This document shows positions 9,065 through 18,200 of a DNA stretch of 64,000 nucleotides, in pieces (position 1 is the first letter of the stretch; every line of letters starts with the position of its first letter). Made by a program: the position numbers and the translations under genes. This stretch comes from Pyxidicoccus trucidator. Its GTDB lineage: Bacteria; Myxococcota; Myxococcia; Myxococcales; Myxococcaceae. Below the pieces are notes generated by a model. It ran no database searches and was not told where the DNA came from. It was given only the letters and a program-made list of their open reading frames with translations. Where the stretch lies: contig NZ_JAAIXZ010000002.1 of assembly GCF_010894435.1 (NCBI RefSeq), forward strand, positions 496,001 to 560,000. The letters run 5' to 3'.

Positions 9065-10291
9065 ATGAGAGCCGCGGCCTTCGTAGCGCCGTTCCCGGTG
9101 GGGCTGGTGTGGGTCTACTCTGCCTGGGCGGCGCTAATTGTCAGCTCTTTCTTCACGAGGGCATTGCACGCGTACGGGCTGCTGGAGCGCTGGCCGGTCC
9201 GGGCCGTCTTGGCGTTGGGAGTGATTCCCCTCTTATGCTTCTACGCCGCCCTCCCTCCGCTGCGCATGCTGCTCAGAGCGTTTCCTGTCCGTATCGACGG
9301 GCGTCCGCGAAGAGGGTGCATTGCCGCTGCGGGGCTGGGCTTCCTGTACTTCGCGCTCTTCTATGGAGGCCTCGCTTCCGGTTATGTCCTCCAGGGCGAT
9401 GTCCTGGGTGTGGGTTTCATCCCGTTGCTCGGCATGGCGGGCACGGGGCTCCTGTCGATGCTGCTGTTCCTCGGGCTGCATGTACGCCCCGCATTCCTTC
9501 GCGAGCGCCCGTCTGTGGTCTTCCTGCGGCGCTTTTCCTCGTTCGCGGACCGGGTGGTGCTCGGCTCCGTGCTGCGGAGCGTGCCACCCGGAATCCCGGT
9601 GGTGGCCCTGACGCCACCGGCGAGCCAGGCGAGTGATTGGGACCCGGTCCTGCTGGGCCTCAGCGGCCTCAAGCTCCGAAGCCCCCTGGCCAGCCTTCCC
9701 TGCTTCCTGAGCGGAGATGCGCAGTGGAAGGCCCAGGTCGAGGAGCTTGTGTCGCGCGCGCGGGTAGTCCTCATCGACGTCAGCGACGTCTCGCCAGCCA
9801 TCGATGACGAGCTGGGAATCATCATCCGCCAGAAGGCCCTCTCGAAGACCCTCTTCATCCAGGAGGCAGGCTCGGAATCCGCCGGCCTGGACAGGGACAT
9901 GCCGGGGCTTCAGGACGCCCTCGGCGGAGCCAGGATTCTCACCTACGAGCGCAGCCTGCGTGCGGCACTCCCCAAGGTTGTCCTCAGCGCCTCATTCCTG
10001 CTGACCGTGATGGCCTTCACCCTGTTCCTGCCGGAGGCAGCTGCCTTCCTGAGCGGTGGAATGCGCGCGTGGATGAATCCAGCCGCCGAGGTGAGCCTCT
10101 CGTCACCCGCTCTGGCCCAGGTTGGATGGTCCTCATGGGAGCACCGGCTTGCCGCCATCGGCGGAGGGCTGCTCTGGCTCGTTCCGCTCCTCTACACACT
10201 GCCCATCTTCCGCCGGGCCCTGACGAGGCAGGTACGCCGCGAGTTGGAAGAGGCTATCCACCGGCTCCTGGCGCAGTCTCGGGCCGCCTGA
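9065..10291 (+). CDS. Polytopic membrane protein with embedded soluble Rossmann-like domain
   Basis: The protein has 408 residues. Four hydrophobic segments lie at about residues 8-30, 45-67, 86-107 and 118-140. A soluble region follows at about 150-300, then two further segments at about 305-325 and 367-387. The soluble region starts with VVFLRRFSSFADRVV and continues with alternating strands and helices (RVVLIDVSDVSPAIDDELG). A '[LF]LR.F..D' opening of this sort recurs in bacterial membrane proteins of unknown function, and the Asp/Glu-rich turn resembles nucleotide-binding Rossmann or TIR-like folds. GAGAGGGGGACACCTC precedes the ATG. It lies among signalling and defence genes, so a membrane-linked sensor or effector is plausible, but the function is not known. 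Confidence 0.75.
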   Translation: MRAAAFVAPFPVGLVWVYSAWAALIVSSFFTRALHAYGLLERWPVRAVLALGVIPLLCFYAALPPLRMLLRAFPVRIDGRPRRGCIAAAGLGFLYFALFYGGLASGYVLQGDVLGVGFIPLLGMAGTGLLSMLLFLGLHVRPAFLRERPSVVFLRRFSSFADRVVLGSVLRSVPPGIPVVALTPPASQASDWDPVLLGLSGLKLRSPLASLPCFLSGDAQWKAQVEELVSRARVVLIDVSDVSPAIDDELGIIIRQKALSKTLFIQEAGSESAGLDRDMPGLQDALGGARILTYERSLRAALPKVVLSASFLLTVMAFTLFLPEAAAFLSGGMRAWMNPAAEVSLSSPALAQVGWSSWEHRLAAIGGGLLWLVPLLYTLPIFRRALTRQVRRELEEAIHRLLAQSRAA

Positions 10292-10404
10292 TTCGCTCGC
10301 GTCGCCAGTCCCCGGCGCCGATGGATGGAAGGAATGCTCATTCCGCCAGGCGGCTCATGTGACCGGTGGTATCCTTCCCGTGCTGACCTTGATTAGGGGG
10401 GGCC

Positions 10405-13400
10405 ATGCCTCAGTCTTTCAAGATATTCATCAGCTCCACGTGGGAGTCCGCTGCGCTAACGGCCCTGCGGCAGGAGTTGACCCGCGAGCTCCGGGACCTC
10501 GGCCACCAGCCGCTGATGATGGACAGGGATGGCGCCCTGGCCGCCGCTCCGGGGCCCGCCGTCCACTTCTCCGTGGAGGGGTGCGACGTCCTGGTGGGCA
10601 TCTACGGCTCCCGTTACGGCAGCCTCCGCCCGGGCGGAAGCGAGTCCTTCACCGAATACGAGTTCGACACTGCCACCCGGGGCCGCAAGCGCCGCCTCTG
10701 CTACTTCCTTGGGGAAGACGCTGGCGCCCCGCCCCCCGAGCCCGAGGAGAAGCAGCAGGCGCAGCGCCGCTTCCGAGAGAAGATTGACCGGCACCTGGTG
10801 AGGATGGACTTTTCGAAGCACGGCTCCGGCCCCGAGGCATGGGCCGAACTGAGGAGCCAGGTTCTCCGTGACATCCGCAGGCTCGAGTCCGGCGCGCCCC
10901 TGGGCGTCACCCACGCCGAGGTGCGGGAGGCCTGGGTCCGCCACTGGACGGGACCGACGCGGAGGGAGAGCCCGCAGCTGCGGGAAATCTGGAAGCACCT
11001 CGCCGACTGGCAGCGACGGGAGGAGGAGGGCGTGGGCAATTCCTGGCACCCGCTGATGTTCCACTGGAGTGGCTTCCTCCAGGCCGAGGGCTGGCATGAG
11101 GTGGTGGGCCACCAGCTCCGCTCCATCCAGCAGGCCGCTTCCACCCTGGGCCTGAGGGCCCTGGCGGAGCGATGCCTGGCGGTGGACCTGCGCCGCAACT
11201 GCAATGAGATACGGGAACGCCTGGCCCTGCTCGTCTCCCGCCAGGAGTTGGGGCAGCTCCACCAGCTCATCGAGTCGAAGGAGCGGGCCCTGGGCCCGGC
11301 CCGTCCGCGTGCGGCCAGCAAGGGCGTGAAGGAGAAGCTCCAGGCAGCGAAGCAGCTGCGCAGGGAGCTGCAGGGGCTTCAGAGGCAGGTGGAGTCGCCC
11401 ACCTATGGCCGGTGCTTCCTCGTCGCTGGCAAGCAGGGCGCGGGCAAGACGCACTTCATCGAGGCCGCGCTGGCCAGGCTGGCCTCGTGGGAGGAGGCGC
11501 CGCTCGTAGTGCCTGTGGGCCCGGGAGGCTCCATCGAGCGGCTGCTACCCTCCATCATGGACGCCCTCCGGGCGCACACCGGGGTGGCCTGGAGGGACCT
11601 GGACGAGGTGGATCGCTTCCTGGCGGGCGAGTACGAGCCGGAGGGCTCTCCGCCCCCGCCCCCCATGCGCAGGCTGGTCATCGCCATCGATGACCTGCAC
11701 ACCTGGATGCGCGAGCAGCCGGGCCTCCTGGACGCGCTGCTGAACCTCATCAAGGACCACACCCGTCTGCGCCGCGTGGACTGGCTCCTCGCCATCCAGA
11801 GCTCCCACCTGGAGAAGCTCATCACAGGGCCGCTCGCCCAGGACTGGTGGCAGTACGGCTTCATGTCGCGGCTGGCAGCCTCTACGTCCAGGGCGGACGC
11901 CTGGCTCTCTCATGACGCGTGGAGTGTGCGGACCTCATTCTTCCAGGAAGCGCTTCCCCACGTGGGCGGCTGGCTGAGCCTGGACGAACTCAACACGCGG
12001 GAGCGAGTGGGCTTGCAGATACTCCACAGCCACCTGCTGTCGGACAGACGCGGCGCCACGCGGGAGCAGCTCTGGTTCCTGGACGAGATTCGCGAGGGCC
12101 GCGTCCAGCAGGTCCCCCCACTCCTGCACGAGCCCTTCATCGCCTGGACGGCGCTGAGCCTGCCGGACCTGCAACTCAAGGACCTGCTCAACGTCAGCTT
12201 CATCGAGTTCGTCGAGGCATTCTGGAGCCGCTACCAGTCCAGCCTGGAGCGGCTGCTGGAGGAGCGGAAGCGCTGCATCGCCCCGGACGTGCCGGCGCGG
12301 GAGCTGCTGGAGGGCGCGGTGCACCTGACCGCGAGCGTCATGGCCCTGGCCGGCAGGCTGGAACTCGTGCGCCCGCTGCTGGAGAGGCGCATCGCCGAAG
12401 CGGCCAGGGACATGCACTCGCTGGCGGACCCGGCCCTGGTGAAGCACACCCTGGAGGTACTCATCCAGGCCAACCTCCTCGAGGAGTCCACGGCGGCCAG
12501 CGGAGACCCGCCGGGCCTCCCGGTGAACAGGCTCCGCCTGCGGACGGAGACCTTCTGGGAGCTGCAGCTGGCCCGGCAGCTCCGGCTCAGCCCGGAGCTC
12601 GCCGGGAGCGGGGAAGAGGAGGCACTGCGCTTCGTGCGCGGCTGGTTCGACCAGCTCCATGCGGAGGACGTGCGGGAAGGGACGTTCGGCTTCCTGCTGC
12701 TCCTGCTGTCCCGCCACGCGCAGCCATTGGAAGCAACGCGGCGGGGGCTGATGGAGTCGCTGTGGCACTTCGATGCCGCGCCCGAGTTCCGCGCCGCAGC
12801 CTGGTTCGCCGCGCCCAGGGCGGCCACGGCCGTGCAGGCCCGGCTGGCACGGGAGAGCAGGATTGTGCCCGGACACAGTGGAAGTGTCCGGGAGCTGTTC
12901 GCCTTCATGTACTTCATGTGCGAGGCCGGCCCTGACGTGCTTGACATGCCCCGGCGGCTGGAGGCACTGAATCCCCTTCTGCCTTCTATCGGCGCAGCGG
13001 GGCTGACGGCCTACTACCGCTACATCGTCGAGTGCCTGCTGGGCCGGGAGCTGGAGGTCCGCAAGGTGCTCGCCGCGCTCCGCCACCTGTCCGGCTGCGA
13101 GGTGCTGGACGCCCGGCACCCCGGGCTCACGGAGAGCCTGGCGGACGCGGTGGTGGCTACCCTGGTGAGGCTTTCCGGCCGCGACTCCGGGCAGGTCGTG
13201 GGCATCCTGCTCGGGTACCTCCAGTCGTCACGCGAGTCCACGGTGATGCACTACAGGCCCCGGCGGGTGAAGCGGACCTGGACGCGGTACTTCTTCCTCG
13301 AGTGGCTCCTCAACCGGTTCTGCATCTGGCTCGTGATGAGCGGGAAGCTGGCGGGCTACACCCTGTTGGAGCAGCGGCAGTGGTTCCGCCCCGGCGAGCT

Positions 13401-13713
13401 GGAACTCGGCCATGAGCTGGGAGAGGAGCTGGACCGGGAGGCCAACATCGCGCTGGGCCACTGGTATGCCACCGCGAGCCGCCCCGAGGAGAAGAGCGCC
13501 TTTCGCCAGTACGTGACCGGACTGGGGCGGAGGCCCTGGTACGCGGACGTACGGCGCGCCTGTCATATCCTCTCGCACTGCGGCTACGCGGCGGAGCACG
13601 AGGCGGGTGAGCTCCACGGGCTTCGGGCTGAAATCGAGGAGAGGTTCCGGCGCATGACCCGGCCTGGGACGGAGAAGAAATCCGGAGGGCGGCACCGCGG
13701 CCCCAGGCGGTAG
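10405..13713 (+). CDS. DUF4062 - STAND-type P-loop NTPase, probable defence sensor
   Basis: The product has 1102 residues. The N-terminus (KIFISSTWESAALTALRQEL) is the signature of DUF4062, a TIR/SLOG-like Rossmannoid domain, and extends to about residue 155. A helical linker follows. The P-loop is GKQGAGKTHF starting at residue 342, and the probable Walker B is LVIAIDDLHTW near residues 423-433. The remaining 650 residues are helical and carry no recognised repeat; by analogy with STAND proteins they would bind the trigger. Proteins pairing DUF4062 with a STAND-type NTPase occur in bacterial conflict systems. The gene stands alone, 113 bases after its upstream neighbour, with GGGGGG just before the ATG. 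A composition close to that of the host suggests long residence or a related donor. Confidence 0.85.
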   Translation: MPQSFKIFISSTWESAALTALRQELTRELRDLGHQPLMMDRDGALAAAPGPAVHFSVEGCDVLVGIYGSRYGSLRPGGSESFTEYEFDTATRGRKRRLCYFLGEDAGAPPPEPEEKQQAQRRFREKIDRHLVRMDFSKHGSGPEAWAELRSQVLRDIRRLESGAPLGVTHAEVREAWVRHWTGPTRRESPQLREIWKHLADWQRREEEGVGNSWHPLMFHWSGFLQAEGWHEVVGHQLRSIQQAASTLGLRALAERCLAVDLRRNCNEIRERLALLVSRQELGQLHQLIESKERALGPARPRAASKGVKEKLQAAKQLRRELQGLQRQVESPTYGRCFLVAGKQGAGKTHFIEAALARLASWEEAPLVVPVGPGGSIERLLPSIMDALRAHTGVAWRDLDEVDRFLAGEYEPEGSPPPPPMRRLVIAIDDLHTWMREQPGLLDALLNLIKDHTRLRRVDWLLAIQSSHLEKLITGPLAQDWWQYGFMSRLAASTSRADAWLSHDAWSVRTSFFQEALPHVGGWLSLDELNTRERVGLQILHSHLLSDRRGATREQLWFLDEIREGRVQQVPPLLHEPFIAWTALSLPDLQLKDLLNVSFIEFVEAFWSRYQSSLERLLEERKRCIAPDVPARELLEGAVHLTASVMALAGRLELVRPLLERRIAEAARDMHSLADPALVKHTLEVLIQANLLEESTAASGDPPGLPVNRLRLRTETFWELQLARQLRLSPELAGSGEEEALRFVRGWFDQLHAEDVREGTFGFLLLLLSRHAQPLEATRRGLMESLWHFDAAPEFRAAAWFAAPRAATAVQARLARESRIVPGHSGSVRELFAFMYFMCEAGPDVLDMPRRLEALNPLLPSIGAAGLTAYYRYIVECLLGRELEVRKVLAALRHLSGCEVLDARHPGLTESLADAVVATLVRLSGRDSGQVVGILLGYLQSSRESTVMHYRPRRVKRTWTRYFFLEWLLNRFCIWLVMSGKLAGYTLLEQRQWFRPGELELGHELGEELDREANIALGHWYATASRPEEKSAFRQYVTGLGRRPWYADVRRACHILSHCGYAAEHEAGELHGLRAEIEERFRRMTRPGTEKKSGGRHRGPRR

Positions 13714-13723
13714 GCCCCTCCAT

Positions 13724-13813
13724 GACGCACCGCGCTCGTCCTTCGAGGCGCTCCTCGGCCTCAGCTCGCAGCTCCAGTCCCTCACCCCAAAGCTCATGCC
13801 GAAGAAGGACTGA
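13724..13813 (+). pseudogene. Possible C-terminal gene remnant
   Basis: Between the DUF4062 gene and the TIR gene, a short frame without a start codon reads as a natural protein tail (FEALLGLSSQLQSLTPKLMP) and ends in Lys-Lys-Asp and TGA. The heptad-like leucine spacing and balanced composition differ from the Arg/Ser-rich products of the other frames here. It may be the end of a gene lost by deletion when the island was assembled. It is too short to identify. Confidence 0.25.
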
Positions 13814-13920
13814 GCAGCAGGGGCCGCGGGGCTCGTGCTGGACACGCTGAGGTGGTTTCCCTAGAAGGCTCGGCATCCAACACAACCGCCCAGACCTGCC
13901 GGGCGGCATGGAGGTGCCGA

Positions 13921-14346
13921 ATGTTGCGTGCGTTCGTCAGCTTTGCCTCCGAGGACATGTGGGCCCGGGACTTCCTCGTCCGTCAGAGCCTCTTTTCCGC
14001 GACGCCGTGGACGTTCGAGGACAACTCCCTCCGGCAGGATCTCGATGATGCGACCTGGAAGAAGCACGTCCGCCGGTTGATCCAGAACAGCGAGTTGCTG
14101 GTCCTGCTCATCGGCGAGGAAACGTACCTGGCGCCTGGTGCCATCTGGGAGGTGGAGTGCGCCCGGAAGCTGAGTCTCCCCATCTTCGGGATGCAGATCC
14201 GCCGGGACTCGCCAGGTCGCATTCCGGACTGCATGCGCGGCATCCCGGTCATCTACTGGGACTTCGGCAGCATCAGCGCGGAGCTCGACAGGGCCTACGC
14301 GTGGCTCGAGGGACAATGGCCCAGGAACACCGGGACGCGTCGCTGA
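13921..14346 (+). CDS. TIR-like protein of ThsB/MTH538 type
   Basis: A 141-residue single-domain protein. It opens with LRAFVSFASED, continues through DFLVRQSLFSATPWTFEDNS, then WKKHVRRLIQNSELLVLLIG and a Glu in GAIWEVECA. This order matches the MTH538 TIR-like family (PF08937) to which Thoeris ThsB proteins belong. ThsB-type TIRs make a cyclic ADP-ribose-like signal from NAD during phage infection. I chose the ATG at 13921 because GGAGG lies six bases upstream and the protein then begins at the first strand; an in-frame start 23 codons earlier has no support. A second TIR gene starts 22 bases downstream, so they probably form an operon. No ThsA (SIR2-SLOG) gene is visible. Confidence 0.88.
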   Translation: MLRAFVSFASEDMWARDFLVRQSLFSATPWTFEDNSLRQDLDDATWKKHVRRLIQNSELLVLLIGEETYLAPGAIWEVECARKLSLPIFGMQIRRDSPGRIPDCMRGIPVIYWDFGSISAELDRAYAWLEGQWPRNTGTRR

Positions 14347-14368
14347 GCCGCCATCCCGGGATCTACCG

Positions 14369-15019
14369 ATGCGCCTTCCCGCTTTCAGCCCCCTGAACGT
14401 GACGCGGCTGCCGCTGCGGCTGTCCGAGGCGCGCGCCCTTGGCAATGAGCACGCTCTTCGGAAGCACGGGATAAAGCTCGCGTCAGACGTTTGCGCGGAC
14501 CTCCTCATCAAGGAAGCGCAAGCTCCGGAGGACGAGGCTTTCGACATCTTCCTCTCTCATAGCTACAGCGACCAGGAGGCCATCCTGCGCATCAAGCGCA
14601 GGCTCGAGTCGTTCGGCTACAAGGTCTACGTCGATTGGGTCGAAGATGATGCGGAGCTGAGCCGGCTATCGGTTTCCGGCAGGACGGCGGAGCGTCTTCG
14701 CCTGCGAATCCGGAACCGCGATTGCCTCCTGCTGGCTACCTCCGAGCACACGGACGAGTCCTTCTGGATTCCGTGGGAGCTGGGCTACGCAGACGGGCAC
14801 CACGGCAAGGTCGGAATCCTCCCCTATCTGAGAGAGGACGCGACGAGCAGTCGGTTCATGCGACTTGAGTTCCTTCAGCTCTATCCCGTGGTGGATGAGG
14901 CTCGGTTGAGGGGGGCAACCGAGCGTCGGCTCTGGGTCAATCGAGAAGGCGATGAGTACGTCACGTTCGATGATTGGCGTTCAGGTCGTCGGCTCCACTG
15001 GCGGCACATCGAAGAGTGA
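14369..15019 (+). CDS. TIR domain protein
   Basis: The product has 216 residues. An N-terminal helical segment of about 55 residues is followed by a TIR domain: FDIFLSHSYSDQEA at about residue 58, GYKVYVDWVEDD, then RNRDCLLLATSEHTDESFWI and PWELGYADG with the Glu expected to act in NAD cleavage. The last 50 residues (ending in LHWRHIEE) lie outside the domain. This TIR differs clearly from the ThsB-like protein just upstream, so the pair is not a recent duplication. With a 22-base gap, the two are likely co-transcribed. Possible roles are a second signal producer in a Thoeris-like system or the effector for the ThsB-like protein. Neither can be decided from sequence. Confidence 0.87.
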   Translation: MRLPAFSPLNVTRLPLRLSEARALGNEHALRKHGIKLASDVCADLLIKEAQAPEDEAFDIFLSHSYSDQEAILRIKRRLESFGYKVYVDWVEDDAELSRLSVSGRTAERLRLRIRNRDCLLLATSEHTDESFWIPWELGYADGHHGKVGILPYLREDATSSRFMRLEFLQLYPVVDEARLRGATERRLWVNREGDEYVTFDDWRSGRRLHWRHIEE

Positions 15020-15283
15020 GACAGATAGACCGCTCCTCTTGGGCTGGCTCCGAAGCGCTCCGGTCCTCCTGGCCTGCTTCTCGGTGAGACGTCTCGCCGC
15101 ATCGGCTTCACGCGTGCGCCCTCATACCTGCGCAACACGCGGCAGCCCGCGCGTTGATCTCCCCCTCGGTCAGAGGGACCAGGGTATCTGACCGGAAGTG
15201 CCCCGAGCCTGTCCAGCAGGGCTCCCACTCCTTGCGTCGTGGGGTATCTTTTGCCTGAAGTGCTCCTCCAGGCTCCGGTAAAC

Positions 15284-18200
15284 ATGGCTTCGACTCCGTC
15301 GGTCTTCATCTCGCATACGACACGCGATCCGCGCGACGCAGCCCTTGCCCGCAGTCTCGAGCTGGGCCTTCGTGAGCGCGGTGCCAAGGTCTGGATTGCT
15401 CCCCGTAGCATCCCCGTGGGGGCGGAATGGGAGCCGCACCTTGTTCAAGGACTGATGGAGCAGAGCACGCACTTCTTGGTGCTGCTCTCGGCTGCGTCAG
15501 TCACATCGGAGTGGGTGCTGAAGGAGATCGAGCTGGCGCGGAAGCGCTATGCGGCGTCAGGTCCGCTCCGGATCCTCCCCCTCCGACTGGGCGAACCCGG
15601 AGCCTTCGCGGGCGCGGACTTCCTCTCCCAGTTCCAGGAAGTGCCCCATGACGATGACCCGATTACGCAGCTCGACTCGGTGGCGGGGGCGCTCGGGCTG
15701 TCCTCTCGTAGGCGCACTCCGATGTCAGACATTCGCCACAGGGGGAAGCGCTTCTGGCTCCCGCGGGGGGAAACGATTCGACTCTCGTTCAACGGCTTCC
15801 TCCCGGATCCGGAGAGTGACGACTGGACGGGCTGGAACCCGAATATCGTTCCGTTCGAATCCATCTCCAAGTTGCCCTGCCTTGTGCTCCTGGGCGAGCC
15901 CGGCACGGGAAAGAGCACGGCCCTGAAGTTGATTGATTCCGGGTTGTTCCAGGGGAGTGACGACGAATCGTCACAGAACCTGCTAGTGGACTTGAAGGAA
16001 TGCACTTCCGAAGCCCTGCTCGACAAGCACCTCTTCCAGTCCGCGGAGTTCCTGGCGTGGCGGAACTCCGAAGGCACTCTGAATTTGTTCCTGGACAGCC
16101 TGGATGAATGCCTGATTCATATACAAGCTATTGCCCGGAACCTGCTGACGGAACTCGGACGTTGCCCCGTGAAGCGGCTGCGGCTGCGGCTCGCGTGCCG
16201 TACGGCGGAATGGCCCGAGTTGCTGAGTCATGAACTGCCGGAGCTTTGGGGCAAAGAACACTTTGGGGCCTACGAAATAGCACCGTTGCGGCGGGTCGAT
16301 GTCGCCGAGGCCGCTCGGATCGAGGGTCTCGACCCCGAGGCGCTTTTGAAGGCAGTCACGCAGCGGGACGCCGTTCCGCTGGCCATCAAACCAATCACGC
16401 TCGAGCTACTGATTTCTGCGTTCAAAGACGATCGGCGGCTGCCAGATAGCCTGCGCGCACTCTATGAAAAGGGATGCTTGCGTCTTTGCGAAGAGGTCAG
16501 CCTGGACCGAGCCGCATCGAAGGCCGATGGCAAGCTTCCGTCAACGCATCGCCTGCGGCTGGCGGAGCGGATCGCGGCGGTGACCCTGCTTTGCAAGCGT
16601 CCGTCCATGTACCTGGGAAAAGATGAGAGTCGTGCCCCGGAAGAGTCCGCCACTCTCGGTGCACTGAGCTACGGCCATGAGAAGATTGGAGGGAAGCCAG
16701 TCCCGGTCATGCCTGAGCATATCCGGGAGACCCTCCAGACGGGGCTGTTCACCGGAGGAACGGGCGAGCGGCTCGTAACCTGGAGCCATTGGACCTTCCC
16801 TGAGTTCCTCGCGGCTCGATTCCTGGTCACCCGGCGGGTGACCACAGCCAAGCTCAAGGAGCTTCTCCTACGGCCGGACACAAGCGGGAAGCTCCGTATC
16901 ATCCCCTCGCTTCAGGAAATGGTGAGCTGGCTTGCAGGAATGAGCCCTGAGTTCTTCCAGGAACTCATCCCCATCGCCCCCGAGTTCCTACTCCGTAGTT
17001 CCGTAACCACCATCGACACGGCCTTGAAGGCAAGGCTGGTCGAGTCGTTGCTGGAGCAGCTCAACAGGCAGGAGGTCGCTGATTTCGAAGCTGTGCTACG
17101 GCACAGATATGACGTCTTGAAGCACCCTTCTCTCGGCTTACAGCTGACCTCCATCATCAAGAATCGGAGCAAGAGCTTTCTGGCTCGCGTAATTGCGATC
17201 AACATCGCTGGAGAATGCGGAGAATCTTCGTTGTTGGGAGACCTGCTTCAGATGGCGTTGGATGAATCAGAAAGCCTGGAGATCCGGTGCGCAAGTGTCG
17301 AAGCGATGAGTGCCATGGGCAATCAAGAGGTTTTCGAGAGCCTCAGGCCTCTGCTGCGTACCGAAGGTGATCCCGAGAAGGACCTGGCGGCGAGGGTCCT
17401 GCATGTGATGTGGCCCGGGTACCTCTCCGCCGAAGAGCTCTTCGAACTCCTCTCGGCACCGAAAAATACGCATCATTTCGGAGCCTATGCTGGTTTTCTT
17501 TACAGAGACGTAACGGAACATCTCAAATCCGAGGACCTGCCAGTGGCACTGCGCTGGGGGAGGAGCCGGGGAAGTAGTCGCTATTTCGATCCACTGGTCG
17601 AGGCTATTTTCCGCAAGGCCTGGGAACATCTTGATGCGCCGGGCGTGTTGCCGGAGTTCGGTGTTTCGGTCCTGAGCCGGTTAAAGCAGCATAGGTCTTT
17701 GTTCGGGGACGCACCGTATGGCAGGCGAACGCCTGCCCCACTACTGGCTGAGCCCGACAAGCGGCGAATGCTGGTGCAGGAGTTGGTAGGCCAGCTTGAA
17801 CGCCCGGGACTTTGGTTGATCGACAAGGAGCCGTTCATCCCCAATGACGACCTTCGCTGGCTGACCGAGCAACTGGAGCAGATCGCGGATCCTCAGCTTC
17901 ACGAACGCTGGTTGAAGCTGATCGAGAGCGCATTCTCATTGGACAACCTGGAACATGTCGACCTCATCCTGGAGGTACGGCAGCGAGTTCCCTCTCTCTC
18001 ACGACAGTTCTCGTGGTGCCTGGACGCGGTCGAGCTTGGGTCTCCCCAAGCCGCCAGCCTGCGAGCCCGGCAGAAGCAGCGCGAGAGCTGGAATCAAAAG
18101 CGCGGCGATGAACAAGCGCATCAGCCTCCGAGCCAGGACCGCGTAAGGCACCTGCTCGAAAGGTTCGAGGCTGGCGACATGATTGCCTGGTACCGCATCA

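Noticed and set aside
13921..15019. Interpretation of the TIR pair as a complete Thoeris system.
   Set aside because: A ThsB-like gene is present, but no ThsA (SIR2-SLOG or membrane variant) can be seen next to it.
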